A program made the translations under genes and the position numbers. Source: Paraliobacillus quinghaiensis (GTDB lineage Bacteria; Bacillota; Bacilli; Bacillales; Amphibacillaceae). Taken from it: a stretch of 64,000 nt of DNA. Under the pieces are notes generated by a model. It saw nothing but the letters and a program-made list of their open reading frames with translations. It searched no databases and was not told the origin of the DNA. Numbering within the stretch: the first letter of the stretch is position 1; every line of letters starts with the position of its first letter. Location: the NCBI RefSeq assembly GCF_003426025.1, contig NZ_QJSH01000001.1, forward strand, positions 62,001-126,000. Reading direction: 5' to 3'. Below are positions 55,778-64,000 of the stretch, piece by piece.

Positions 55778-55816
55778 GCAGATAAACCCTTGTCGATCGG
55801 ACAAGGGTTTATCTGC
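55778..55816 (+). promoter_or_regulatory. Perfect 17-bp hairpin in the ftsK leader
   Basis: GCAGATAAACCCTTGTC (55778-55794) and its exact complement (55800-55816) around GATCG. It contains the CCCTTGT/ACAAGGG core seen in terminators here, but the 3' arm is followed by TCATCG rather than T residues, so termination would be weak. It lies about 50 bp before the ftsK start. Confidence 0.6.
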
Positions 55817-55865
55817 TCATCGTGTAAAATGTACTTAGATTTGATAGTTTACAGGGGTGAAAATT

Positions 55866-58172
55866 TTGGCTAAAACAAAGAGAAAGAAAAACAAACGAAA
55901 TACGAAAAAACTGCAACAACAATTAAAATACGAGCTTTTAGGTATCTTGTTCATTTTTCTTGCTGTTTTTGGTAGTGGAGCAAGTGCAATTAGTGAGGGA
56001 GTTATACCATCTGTTTTAGAGGACTTATTTCATCTATTATTTGGAGCTTGGTATATGATCGCATCACTAGCGTTATTAAGTATGGGATTCTATATGTTAA
56101 TTAAAAGACAGGTACCCAATTTAATTAATAGAAGGTTTTTGGGCTTACTCATTGTTTTTTTAGGTGCCCTATTATGGACACACATCGGAACTTATGAACC
56201 AATCTTACAAGATCAGGAACAACAATCAGTAATAAAAACGACATATTCTTACTATCGTTCATTCTTAGATGGAGAAGTAAATTCTTCATATTTAGGAGGA
56301 GGTATGACAGGAGCTTTATTATTTGCATTTTGTTACATATTATTTTCAGCAACTGGTGCCCAGATTGTTGCGCTTTTTACAATTATTATTGGTATTATAT
56401 TTGTGACTGACCTTTCTATTGGTGAGTTATTAAATAAAATGTGGCAAAAAATGAAGAAAATATGTCAACGTGCTTATGCTTCTTGGAAATCTAGACGTCA
56501 GACTAAATTAGAAAACAAACAATCAGAAGAAGATGGTTATTCAGAGGATGTTATCACGATTGATAATTCTTATTCTAATCTATCAGATGAACCAGTAATA
56601 GAAGAATTCCCTGACATTGCCTATGCATCTAGTCAAATAAGTCAAGAAACAGAACAAAAAGAAGAATCGATAGCTTCTGAGAATGATAAATCAAAAGAGA
56701 ATGAACCTGAAACGGTTGAACCATTACCAATGACAGAGTTAGAAAATGTTGATTATCTATTGCCTCCGATGAAGTTATTAAATGAACCAAAAAATCAGCA
56801 ACAACATAGAGAAAGAAGTACAATTCAGACTACAGTTCGTAAGTTAGAACGTACATTTCAAAGTTTTGGTGTGAAAGCAAAAGTAACAAAAGTTCATGTG
56901 GGGCCAGCGGTAACTAAATATGAGGTATATCCAGAAGCTGGTGTTAAGGTGAGTAAGATCGTTAACTTGCATGATGACTTAGCATTGGCCCTGGCAGCAA
57001 AGGATATCCGTATTGAAGCACCAATTCCAGGAAAATCTGCAATTGGTATTGAAGTACCAAATAGTGAAGTAGCTACTGTTTCATTACGTGAAGTACTTGA
57101 AACCAAACAAGCGCAGCATGGCTCTATTCTATCATTTGTATTAGGTAGAGATATATCGGGAGACGCAATAGTAGGTGAACTAAATCGATTACCTCACCTT
57201 TTAGTAGCCGGAGCAACTGGAAGTGGTAAGAGTGTTTGTATAAATGGAATTATTACAAGTATTTTAATGCGTGCTAAGCCACATGAAGTAAAAATGATGA
57301 TGATTGATCCTAAGAAAGTAGAGTTAAATATTTATAACGGTATTCCGCACCTATTAGCTCCAGTAGTGACAGATCCGAAAAAAGCTTCACGAGCATTAAA
57401 AAAAGTGGTAGCAGAAATGGAACGTCGCTACGATTTATTCTCTGATACTGGAAACCGAAATATTGAAGGTTACAATGAATATATTAAAAGATATAACATG
57501 GATGAGGAAAATCAACAGCCATTACTTCCTTATATTGTTGTATTAGTCGACGAATTAGCCGATTTAATGATGGTCGCCTCAAATGAAGTAGAAGATGCAA
57601 TTACAAGGTTAGCTCAAATGGCACGAGCGGCTGGAATTCATTTGATTATTGCGACACAACGACCGTCAGTAGATGTTATAACAGGTGTTATAAAAGCAAA
57701 TATTCCCTCTAGAATTGCATTTAGTGTTTCCTCACAGATTGACTCAAGAACAATTTTGGATTCAGGAGGTGCGGAAAAACTACTAGGGCGTGGAGATATG
57801 TTATATATCCCGGTTGGCGCATCAAAACCTACGCGAATTCAAGGGGCATTTTTGTCAGATGAAGAAGTAGAAAGAATTGTTGATCATTGTGTTGAACAAC
57901 AAAAAGCACAATACCAAGATGAAATGATTCCCGAAGAAGAGTCAGAAGTCAAACAAGAAGCGGAAGATGAATTATTTGATGATGCAGTTAAAATGATTGT
58001 CGAATTGCAAAGCGCTAGTGTTTCAATGTTGCAAAGACGTTTTCGGATTGGTTATTCAAGAGCAGCAAGGTTAATTGATGCAATGGAAGCTAGAGGAATA
58101 GTCGGTGGCTATGAAGGCTCAAAGCCAAGATCTGTGTTAATCTCTGAGTACCCAGAACAAAAATCATCCTAA
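55866..58172 (+). CDS. spoIIIE: DNA translocase FtsK/SpoIIIE
   Basis: Pumps chromosome through the septum, essential for forespore DNA import. Four transmembrane helices lie in residues 20-180, followed by an acidic linker (190-290), then alpha/beta motor domains with Walker [14 protein letters not shown] (Lys455), Walker [13 protein letters not shown] and [21 protein letters not shown] (short motif ATQRPSVDV). The C-terminal gamma winged helix has [30 protein letters not shown] 55866 is chosen (AGGGGTGA 5 bases upstream), giving 768 residues. Confidence 0.95.
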   Translation: MAKTKRKKNKRNTKKLQQQLKYELLGILFIFLAVFGSGASAISEGVIPSVLEDLFHLLFGAWYMIASLALLSMGFYMLIKRQVPNLINRRFLGLLIVFLGALLWTHIGTYEPILQDQEQQSVIKTTYSYYRSFLDGEVNSSYLGGGMTGALLFAFCYILFSATGAQIVALFTIIIGIIFVTDLSIGELLNKMWQKMKKICQRAYASWKSRRQTKLENKQSEEDGYSEDVITIDNSYSNLSDEPVIEEFPDIAYASSQISQETEQKEESIASENDKSKENEPETVEPLPMTELENVDYLLPPMKLLNEPKNQQQHRERSTIQTTVRKLERTFQSFGVKAKVTKVHVGPAVTKYEVYPEAGVKVSKIVNLHDDLALALAAKDIRIEAPIPGKSAIGIEVPNSEVATVSLREVLETKQAQHGSILSFVLGRDISGDAIVGELNRLPHLLVAGATGSGKSVCINGIITSILMRAKPHEVKMMMIDPKKVELNIYNGIPHLLAPVVTDPKKASRALKKVVAEMERRYDLFSDTGNRNIEGYNEYIKRYNMDEENQQPLLPYIVVLVDELADLMMVASNEVEDAITRLAQMARAAGIHLIIATQRPSVDVITGVIKANIPSRIAFSVSSQIDSRTILDSGGAEKLLGRGDMLYIPVGASKPTRIQGAFLSDEEVERIVDHCVEQQKAQYQDEMIPEEESEVKQEAEDELFDDAVKMIVELQSASVSMLQRRFRIGYSRAARLIDAMEARGIVGGYEGSKPRSVLISEYPEQKSS

Positions 58173-58371
58173 TAGTTAAGTCATTTTCCATCAAGTATGG
58201 ATGTTGAAGATAATGTTTATGATAAGAGCCTATAGTAAATAAGTTTAATAGAAGAGTCTACCTGTTTAGTTTGACTTACTTTATCATTTAGATAGAGCTT
58301 TCATTTTAAAATAGGTAGTCTTTTCTTTTGGACTCTGAGTTCATATTATTATTTAAATTTGTAAAAAACAG
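58173..58371. other. Gap after ftsK, no gene seen
   Basis: A/T-rich stretch with no ORF. AAGAGTCTACCTGTTT (58252-58267) is loosely complementary to AAAATAGGTAGTCTT (58307-58321), followed by TTCTTTT; with a 39-nt loop this might be a poor terminator for ftsK. Confidence 0.3.
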
Positions 58372-58401
58372 TTGACTTATTGGACGTCCAACCTTTACAA
58401 T
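58372..58401 (+). promoter_or_regulatory. SigA-type promoter upstream of the GntR gene
   Basis: TTGACT (58372-58377), an 18-bp spacer, TACAAT (58396-58401). The spacer is almost filled by the palindrome TTGGACGTCCAA, so a bound regulator would block RNA polymerase. The leader to the GTG at 58612 would be about 200 nt. Confidence 0.75.
58380..58391. promoter_or_regulatory. Palindromic operator O1 (TTGGACGTCCAA)
   Basis: A perfect 12-bp palindrome centred between -35 and -10, with the trailing CC shared with O2. A binding site for the adjacent GntR/HutC regulator is the simplest reading. Confidence 0.7.
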
Positions 58402-58445
58402 GAGAGTAAGTTATTAAAGAAAGCGATTACAACTCGGTGTAGTTG

Positions 58446-58457
58446 TTGGACGTCTAA
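58446..58457. promoter_or_regulatory. Palindromic operator O2 (TTGGACGTCTAA)
   Basis: Differs from O1 at one base; its flanking CC is conserved. Its centre lies 66 bp after that of O1, roughly whole helical turns, so both sites could be bound on one face or joined by a loop. Confidence 0.65.
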
Positions 58458-58611
58458 CCCTGTTACAGTTAGGTCTATAAACATTTTTATAAAAAAAGCT
58501 GAATTATCTCTGTTGATGCGATTTTTGTATTAATAAGTATTTATTTATTAAATTAAAAATGTTATATTTATCTTTGATTAAGAAGTAGATATGTGAACTG
58601 GGGGTTTTTAA

Positions 58612-59337
58612 GTGTCATTGGAAGACAACGAGAGACAAGCTTGTAACCTTGCTTTAATACAATTAAGACGTGACATTAAAAATGGCATTTATCAACAGAA
58701 AGATAAATTGCCTCCAATGTACGAATTAGCTCAAAATTATCATGTATCAAGGGATATGATGGAGGACATACTAAAACAGCTAGAAGAAGAAAATATTGTC
58801 ACCCAGCGAGTTGGTATTGGTACTTTTGTTAATTCACAACCTATTTATTCTTCTGGTATTGAACAGTTACGTAGTGTTACAAAAATGATTAAAAATGCTG
58901 GTAAAGTACCTGGAACGCAGTACATTGCAGCCGATATTGTTGAGCCAACCGATAATGACCGCCAACATTTTCACCCGAAAGACATACGTTCATTAGCAAA
59001 AATAGAGCGTTTACGTACTGCAGATTCAGAGCCAGTAGTCTATTGCATTGATAAAGTAGAGGATCATTTGTTACCATTGGAACAGATACATAACCAAGTC
59101 TCAATATTTCAATTGTTGGAGCAGTATAGTGGAAAACATATATCCTATGCCGTTGCATTTATTGAACCAATTGGATTTGACGAAAAAATTTCTTCTATTT
59201 TAAATTGCCAGCATGATCAAGCTTTATTACTGCTGAAGCAAATACATTACACGGAAGACGATGAACCGGTCCTATATTCAGCAAATTATTTTCGTACAGA
59301 CGTTTTTAATTTTTATGTTGTAAGAAAACGAATGTAA
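58612..59337 (+). CDS. ymfC: GntR/HutC-family transcriptional regulator (YmfC-like)
   Basis: A 241-residue regulator with N-terminal winged helix (KDKLPPMYELAQNYHVSRDMMEDILKQLEEENIVTQRVGIGTFV; short motifs YHVSRDMMEDI, GIGTFV) and a C-terminal UTRA effector domain (about 90-235, with YCIDKVEDHLLP and LYSANYFRTDVFNFYVVRKR). GTG start after GGGGGT. Two palindromes upstream suggest autoregulation, and the BMP/nup transporter genes downstream suggest a nucleoside-related ligand; both are inferences. Confidence 0.9.
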   Translation: MSLEDNERQACNLALIQLRRDIKNGIYQQKDKLPPMYELAQNYHVSRDMMEDILKQLEEENIVTQRVGIGTFVNSQPIYSSGIEQLRSVTKMIKNAGKVPGTQYIAADIVEPTDNDRQHFHPKDIRSLAKIERLRTADSEPVVYCIDKVEDHLLPLEQIHNQVSIFQLLEQYSGKHISYAVAFIEPIGFDEKISSILNCQHDQALLLLKQIHYTEDDEPVLYSANYFRTDVFNFYVVRKRM

Positions 59338-59429
59338 AATTTGTGCACTTTAGGGAGGTGGTCCAACACAGCAAAGGTAACAATGTAAGTCTAATAAATT
59401 AATCTTATAAAAATTATGGGGGTATTAAG

Positions 59430-60554
59430 TTGAAAAAAAATCGTTTATTACTTATTTTAGGTTTATTATTAGCAGTAACATTTGTTTTAGGAGCATGTGG
59501 AACAGCTGATGAAGAAGAGGATACTACAGGAAATAATGGAGATAACACAAATACCGAAGATGCAACAGATGGTGGAGAAGAAACTGATTTCTCTGTAGCG
59601 ATGGTAACAGATACTGGTGGTGTTGATGATAAATCATTTAACCAGTCATCTTGGGAAGGTTTACAAGAATTCGGTGAAGAATACGGTTTAGTTGAAATGG
59701 AAGGGTATACGTATGCACAATCAGAAAGTGATGCAGATTATTCCACAAACTTAAATCGATTAGTACAACAAGATTATGATCTTATTTATGGAATCGGGTA
59801 TTTGCTTGCTGATGCAGTTTCGACAGTAGCTGAACAAAATCCTGATACTAATTTTGGAATTGTTGATTCAGTAATCGATGCTGATAATGTTGCAAGTATT
59901 ACGTTCAAAGAACACCAAGGATCATTCCTTGTTGGGGTTGCTGCAGCACTTAAATCTGAATCTGGTAAAGTAGGTTTTGTTGGTGGTGTTGATAGTGATT
60001 TAATCAAAAAATTTGAAAGTGGATATAGAGCTGGTGTGAAATCAGTTGATCCTTCAATAGAAGTATCAGTACAGTACGCAGCATCTTTTGGTGATGCAGC
60101 TAAAGGGAAAGCAATTGCAGCTAGTATGTACAACAGTGGTGTAGATGTAATCTACCACGCATCTGGTGCAACTGGTAATGGTGTATTCGCACAAGCAAAA
60201 GATATTAAAAACAATGATCCAGATGCTTCTGTTTGGGTAATTGGTGTTGACCGTAACCAATACGAAGAAGGTGCTATTGGTGATACAAATGTAACTCTTA
60301 CTTCAATGGTTAAGCGTGTAGACGTGGCTGTTAAAAGCGTATCAGAACAAGCTATGAATGGAAACTTCCCTGGTGGAGAAATTCTTGAATTCGGTTTAGC
60401 TGATAACGGTATTAGTGTAGCTGATACTAACGAAGAAGCTTATACAGAGGATATTGCAACTGTTGTTGAAGAATGGAAGCAAAAGTTACTTGACGGAGAA
60501 GTTGAAGCTCCTTCAACAGAAGAAGAATTAGAAGCATATCTTGAAACTCTTTAA
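59430..60554 (+). CDS. BMP-family nucleoside-binding lipoprotein
   Basis: Substrate-binding lipoprotein of a nucleoside ABC transporter (Bmp/Med/NupN family). The signal peptide ends in the lipobox LGAC (Cys at about residue 23), followed by an acidic Thr/Asn/Asp linker and the BMP domain (VAMVTDTGGVDDKSFNQSSWEGLQEF; short motif GGVDDKSFNQSSWEG). It has 374 residues. TTG start at 59430 after GGGGGT. A terminator follows, so it is probably made in excess over nupOPQ. Guanosine or other purine nucleosides are the likely ligands by analogy with B. subtilis nup. Confidence 0.92.
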   Translation: MKKNRLLLILGLLLAVTFVLGACGTADEEEDTTGNNGDNTNTEDATDGGEETDFSVAMVTDTGGVDDKSFNQSSWEGLQEFGEEYGLVEMEGYTYAQSESDADYSTNLNRLVQQDYDLIYGIGYLLADAVSTVAEQNPDTNFGIVDSVIDADNVASITFKEHQGSFLVGVAAALKSESGKVGFVGGVDSDLIKKFESGYRAGVKSVDPSIEVSVQYAASFGDAAKGKAIAASMYNSGVDVIYHASGATGNGVFAQAKDIKNNDPDASVWVIGVDRNQYEEGAIGDTNVTLTSMVKRVDVAVKSVSEQAMNGNFPGGEILEFGLADNGISVADTNEEAYTEDIATVVEEWKQKLLDGEVEAPSTEEELEAYLETL

Positions 60555-60562
60555 AAACTAAG

Positions 60563-60604
60563 AAAAAGGCTAGAGATTGGTTTTTCTAGCCTTTTCTTTT
60601 TTTA
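60563..60604 (+). terminator. Terminator after the BMP lipoprotein gene
   Basis: AAAAGGCTAGA pairs with TCTAGCCTTTT (60585-60595), followed by CTTTTTTT. It separates the lipoprotein gene from nupO and likely causes partial termination. Confidence 0.85.
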
Positions 60605-60663
60605 ACACTTGAACTTTTTATTGTTCTTATAAATAATACTAGCAATTATGCGAACAATAAAAA

Positions 60664-60720
60664 AATAAAGTCACCAAATGAAGAGCTTTAACTCACCCCT
60701 TTTCATTTGACGACTTTATT
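60664..60720 (+). repeat. Imperfect long hairpin between the lipoprotein gene and nupO
   Basis: ATAAAGTC...CAAATGAA (60665-60682) is complementary, apart from two central positions, to TTCATTTGACGACTTTAT (60702-60719), with a 19-nt loop. There is no T run after it. Together with the terminator at 60563 it could set the ratio of lipoprotein to transporter or stabilise the nupOPQ message. Confidence 0.5.
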
Positions 60721-60758
60721 ATAAATGTAAAGATAAAACCGTATAAGGAGTGGGGATT

Positions 60759-62288
60759 TTGGATAATTATGTAGTCGAGATGCTTCGAATACGAAAAGAA
60801 TTTCCTGGTATTGTTGCAAACAATAATATCAACTTACAAGTAAAGCAAGGTGAGATACACGCTCTCTTAGGAGAGAACGGGGCAGGTAAATCAACTTTAA
60901 TGAATGTTTTATTCGGTCTATATCAGCCGGAAAAAGGTGAGATTCGAATTAAAGGGGAAAAGGTTAATATAACTGACCCAAATGTAGCAAATGACCTTGG
61001 TATTGGAATGGTTCACCAACACTTTATGTTAGTAGATACATTTACTGTTACACAAAATATTATTTTAGGTACTGAACCAAAGAAGAATAGTGTTGTTGAT
61101 GTAAAGAAAGCCGAAGAAGAAATTATTGCATTATCTGAAAAATATGGTTTACATGTAGACCCAAGAGCAAAAATTCGAGATATTTCTGTGGGAATGCAAC
61201 AACGTGTTGAAATTTTGAAAACACTTTATCGTGGTTCAGATGTTCTTATTTTAGATGAACCAACTGCAGTTCTTACACCACAAGAAATTAACGAATTAAT
61301 GGATATTATGAAATCATTAATTAGTGAAGGTATATCGATTATTTTAATCACACATAAATTGAAGGAAATCATGGAGGTTTGTGACCGTTGTACGGTTATC
61401 CGTAAAGGGGAAGGTATTGGTACTGTTACAGTTAAAGATAGTAATCCAAACGAGCTTGCTTCCTTAATGGTTGGAAGAGAAGTTAGTTTTACAACGGAAA
61501 AAACACCTCCAAAACCTAAAGATGTTGTTTTATCAATTAAAGACTTACAAGTAAAAGATATTCGTAATGCAATGATGGTAAAAGGATTAAATTTAGACGT
61601 TAAAGCTGGAGAAATTGTCGGTATTGCAGGTATTGATGGAAACGGTCAAACAGAATTAATAGAAGCGATAACTGGTTTGCGTCCTTCAGAGTCTGGTGAA
61701 ATTTTATTAAATAATAAAGCGATAACAAACATGTCGCCTAGAAAAGTTACCGAATCTGGTATTTCTCACATCCCACAAGACCGTCATAAGTTTGGACTAG
61801 TACTAGATTTCCCAATTGGAGAGAATATGGTATTACAAACTTATTATCAAAAACCATATGCTAATAAAGGTGTATTATCATTTAAACGTATATATGACCA
61901 TGCTAAAAAATTGATTGAAGAGTATGATGTACGAACTCCTAATCTATACACAGCAGCTAGAGCACTTTCAGGTGGTAACCAACAAAAAGCAATCATTGCA
62001 CGTGAAGTAGATCGCTCACCTGATTTATTAATTGCCGCTCAACCTACTCGTGGTTTAGATGTTGGGGCAATTGAGTTTATTCATAAGAAATTAATTGAAG
62101 AACGTGATAAAGGTCGGGCAGTGTTATTACTATCATTTGAATTAGATGAAATTATGAATGTTAGTGACCGTATCGCAGTTATGTTCGACGGTAATATTGT
62201 AGAAAATGTTACACCAGAAGAAACAAATGAACAAGAACTCGGTTTGTTAATGGCTGGTAGTAGTAAAGAGAAAGCAGGTGAAAGTTAA
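60759..62288 (+). CDS. nupO: Nucleoside ABC transporter ATP-binding protein NupO
   Basis: A tandem ABC ATPase of 509 residues. The first cassette has an intact Walker A LLGENGAGKSTLMNVL, signature DISVGMQQRVEI and Walker B VLILDEPTAVL. The second has the degenerate P-loop GIDGNGQTELIEAI and signature LSGGNQQKAIIARE usual for this sugar/nucleoside class. TTG 60759 is chosen, 8 bases after AAGGAG; GTG 60750 lies inside that site. The stop overlaps nupP (TAATG). Confidence 0.94.
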   Translation: MDNYVVEMLRIRKEFPGIVANNNINLQVKQGEIHALLGENGAGKSTLMNVLFGLYQPEKGEIRIKGEKVNITDPNVANDLGIGMVHQHFMLVDTFTVTQNIILGTEPKKNSVVDVKKAEEEIIALSEKYGLHVDPRAKIRDISVGMQQRVEILKTLYRGSDVLILDEPTAVLTPQEINELMDIMKSLISEGISIILITHKLKEIMEVCDRCTVIRKGEGIGTVTVKDSNPNELASLMVGREVSFTTEKTPPKPKDVVLSIKDLQVKDIRNAMMVKGLNLDVKAGEIVGIAGIDGNGQTELIEAITGLRPSESGEILLNNKAITNMSPRKVTESGISHIPQDRHKFGLVLDFPIGENMVLQTYYQKPYANKGVLSFKRIYDHAKKLIEEYDVRTPNLYTAARALSGGNQQKAIIAREVDRSPDLLIAAQPTRGLDVGAIEFIHKKLIEERDKGRAVLLLSFELDEIMNVSDRIAVMFDGNIVENVTPEETNEQELGLLMAGSSKEKAGES

Positions 62289-63334
62289 TGTTTTCTAACC
62301 GTTTATTTAATGTATTAGTCCCTATTATTTCGGTATTACTAGGGCTAATAGCTGGAGCAATCATTATGCTTGCTTTTGGTTACAATCCTATTGAAGGCTA
62401 CATAGCGCTATGGAATGGAGCTTTTGGGAGTAGTTATTTCTTTGGTGAAACAGTAAGGCAAGCAACGCCATATATACTAACAGGTCTTTCTGTTGCATTT
62501 GCTTTTAGAAGTGGCTTATTCAATATTGGGGCAGAAGGGCAAGTGTTTGTAGGATGGCTTGCTGCTGTCTGGATTGGCTCTAGCTTGGATGCGCCAATGT
62601 TCATTCATTTACCGTTAACACTTATTGGCGCAGCTTTAGCAGGTGCGTTCTGGGGCTTCATTCCAGGGTTGTTAAAAGCAACTAAAGGTGTTCATGAAGT
62701 AATTATAACAATTATGATGAATTATATTGCTTTGCATTTTTCTAATTATATGATTCGTTATGTCTTAACTGATGGAAGTGATACAACTGATCGCGTGTTA
62801 CCTAGTGCATCACTTGCTTCAGAATGGTTGCTTGAAATAACAAGCTTCTCTAGGATGCATTGGGGTATATTGATTGCTCTATTTGCCGCTGTAGTTGTCT
62901 GGTTCTTATTAGAAAAAACTACTGCTGGTTATGAGTTGAGGTCTGTAGGTTATAATCCTCATGCTTCAAGATATGCAGGAATGAATGTTAAAAAGAACAT
63001 CATTCTTTCAATGGTAATAGCTGGAGCTTTAGCTGGATTGGGTGGTGCCATGGCTGGCCTAGGAACATTTGGTTATATGCCAACACACTCTGCATTTACC
63101 AATCTTGGTTTTGATGGAATCGCGGTTGCCTTACTAGGTGGTAATGCTGCATTAGGTACAGTTATCGCTGCATTTTTATTTGGTGTCCTAAAAATTGGTG
63201 CATTAAATATGCCTACAGCAGCTGGTGTTCCGTCTGAATTAGTTGAGATTGTTACTGCATTAATTATCTTCTTTGTAGCTTCAAGTTACATGATTAGATG
63301 GATATTACTTCGATTTAAAAAGGAGGAGAAGTAG
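62288..63334 (+). CDS. nupP: Nucleoside ABC transporter permease NupP
   Basis: A 348-residue polytopic permease of the BPD_transp_2 family: RSGLFNIGAEGQVFVG, VHEVIITIMMNYIALHFSNYMI and LGTFGYMPTHSAFTNLGFDGIAVALLGGNAALGT (short motifs IGAEGQ, GFDGIAVALLG). About nine transmembrane helices. AGGTGA precedes the ATG, which overlaps the nupO stop. nupQ begins immediately after the stop. Confidence 0.94.
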   Translation: MFSNRLFNVLVPIISVLLGLIAGAIIMLAFGYNPIEGYIALWNGAFGSSYFFGETVRQATPYILTGLSVAFAFRSGLFNIGAEGQVFVGWLAAVWIGSSLDAPMFIHLPLTLIGAALAGAFWGFIPGLLKATKGVHEVIITIMMNYIALHFSNYMIRYVLTDGSDTTDRVLPSASLASEWLLEITSFSRMHWGILIALFAAVVVWFLLEKTTAGYELRSVGYNPHASRYAGMNVKKNIILSMVIAGALAGLGGAMAGLGTFGYMPTHSAFTNLGFDGIAVALLGGNAALGTVIAAFLFGVLKIGALNMPTAAGVPSELVEIVTALIIFFVASSYMIRWILLRFKKEEK

Positions 63335-64000
63335 ATGGCATTTATTGATTCATTACAATCAATTATTCCGATTGCACTATTTTATTCTGCTCCGCTTATC
63401 TTTACTGCACTAGGTGGCGTATTTAGTGAACGATCTGGTGTTGTAAATATTGGTTTAGAAGGTTTAATGGTAATGGGTGCGTTTGTTGGAATTGTATTCA
63501 ACCTGACGTTTGCTGATGTATTTGGAGCTGCTACACCTTGGATATCGATAGTTGTAGCTGCAATTGTTTCATCAATTTTCTCCTTGTTACATGCAGTAGC
63601 ATCCGTTACATTTCGGGCTGATCAAGTAGTAAGTGGGGTTGCGATTAACTTTTTAGCTTTAGGTATAGGGGTTTTCTTAACAAAACAATTCTATGGTAAA
63701 GGTCAAACTGATATGGTGGACCGTCCGTTTTATTCTGATTCTATTCCATTCCATTCCTATCTGACATTCCTATTATTGGTGAGATGTTCTTTGGTGGAAT
63801 TTACTACACCTCTTATCTAGCAATTTTATTGGCTTTTGTTGCATGGTTTGTTTTATACAAAACACCATTTGGCCTGCGATTAAGATCAGTAGGGGAACAC
63901 CCTATGGCTGCTGATACGAATGGTATAAATGTTTACAAATATCGTTACATTGCTGTATTACTTTCTGGTGCATTAGGTGGATTGGGTGGTTCTGTCTTTG
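63335..64000 (+). pseudogene. nupQ: Nucleoside permease NupQ, frameshifted and truncated by window end
   Basis: Second permease of the transporter. The first 140 residues are normal family sequence (ALGGVFSERSGVVNIGLEGLMVMGAFVG, FRADQVVSGVAINFLALGIGVF). After DSIPF the frame shifts and stops at 63820. From 63757 the normal sequence continues in another frame ([21 protein letters not shown]...[35 protein letters not shown]) to the window end. The break coincides with three tandem ATTCC units (63743-63757); two units would restore one frame exactly. It may be a sequencing or slippage event, or a phase-variable gene. AGGAGGAGA precedes ATG 63335. Confidence 0.9.
63743..63757 (+). repeat. (ATTCC)3 tandem repeat at the nupQ frameshift
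   Basis: Three 5-bp units. Deleting one joins IPF to [11 protein letters not shown] in frame, giving an uninterrupted NupQ. Confidence 0.9.

Noticed and set aside
59352-59364. Third operator half-site GTCCAAC before the BMP gene
   Set aside because: Only one half matches and it lies beside GGGAGGTGG; chance is likely.
1-64000. CRISPR arrays, tRNA, rRNA, transposase or prophage genes
   Set aside because: No regularly spaced direct repeats, cloverleaf-type sequences or mobile-element proteins were seen on either strand; coding content is continuous housekeeping and motility genes.

Overview
The window is a contiguous piece of a low-GC Gram-positive, spore-forming, flagellated chromosome. Gene order and protein features are those of Bacillaceae. 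The intergenic palindromic repeats suggest the Oceanobacillus/Virgibacillus/Gracilibacillus side of the family rather than Bacillus subtilis itself, but that placement is an inference. Every confident gene is on the + strand.

Region 1 (1-22971) is the distal half of the large fla/che operon: the end of ylxF/motE, fliK, flgD, a TIGR02530-type gene, flgE, swrD, fliL, fliM, fliY, cheY, fliO(fliZ), fliP, fliQ, fliR, flhB, flhA, flhF, flhG, cheB, cheA, cheW, cheC, cheD and sigD. A DUF342/FapA-like gene, a small conserved hypothetical gene and swrB follow. It encodes hook-length control, hook, C-ring switch, type III export gate, chemotaxis signalling with the Bacillus-type CheC/CheD/FliY adaptation and dephosphorylation system, and the motility sigma factor.

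Region 2 (22978-48809) is the conserved housekeeping block: rpsB, tsf, pyrH, frr, uppS, cdsA, dxr, rasP, proS, polC, then the nusA-infB cluster (rimP, nusA, ylxR, ylxQ, infB, ylxP, rbfA), truB, ribF, rpsO, pnp, mlpA and ymxH. It covers translation, undecaprenyl, phospholipid and isoprenoid precursors, regulated proteolysis, replication and RNA decay.

Region 3 (48810-58172) begins with a gap of about 850 bp holding two inverted copies of a palindromic repeat. It continues with the dipicolinate/lysine branch (dpaA, dpaB, asd, dapG, dapA), then tepA, ylzJ and ftsK/spoIIIE. Compared with B. subtilis, ylxY (between pnp and mlpA) and rnjB/ymfA (between dapA and tepA) are absent here.

Region 4 (58173-64000) is a GntR/HutC regulator with two near-identical palindromic operators upstream, followed by a BMP-family lipoprotein and the nupO/nupP/nupQ nucleoside ABC transporter. 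nupQ is interrupted by a frameshift that coincides exactly with a third copy of a 5-bp tandem repeat, and it runs off the window.

I found no new multi-gene system, CRISPR array, tRNA, rRNA or transposase. The most interesting signals are non-coding: a hairpin lying exactly between the Shine-Dalgarno and AUG of swrD; a stem of about 25 bp between rpsO and pnp; two dispersed repeat families; the paired operators before the GntR gene; and the (ATTCC)3 frameshift in nupQ.
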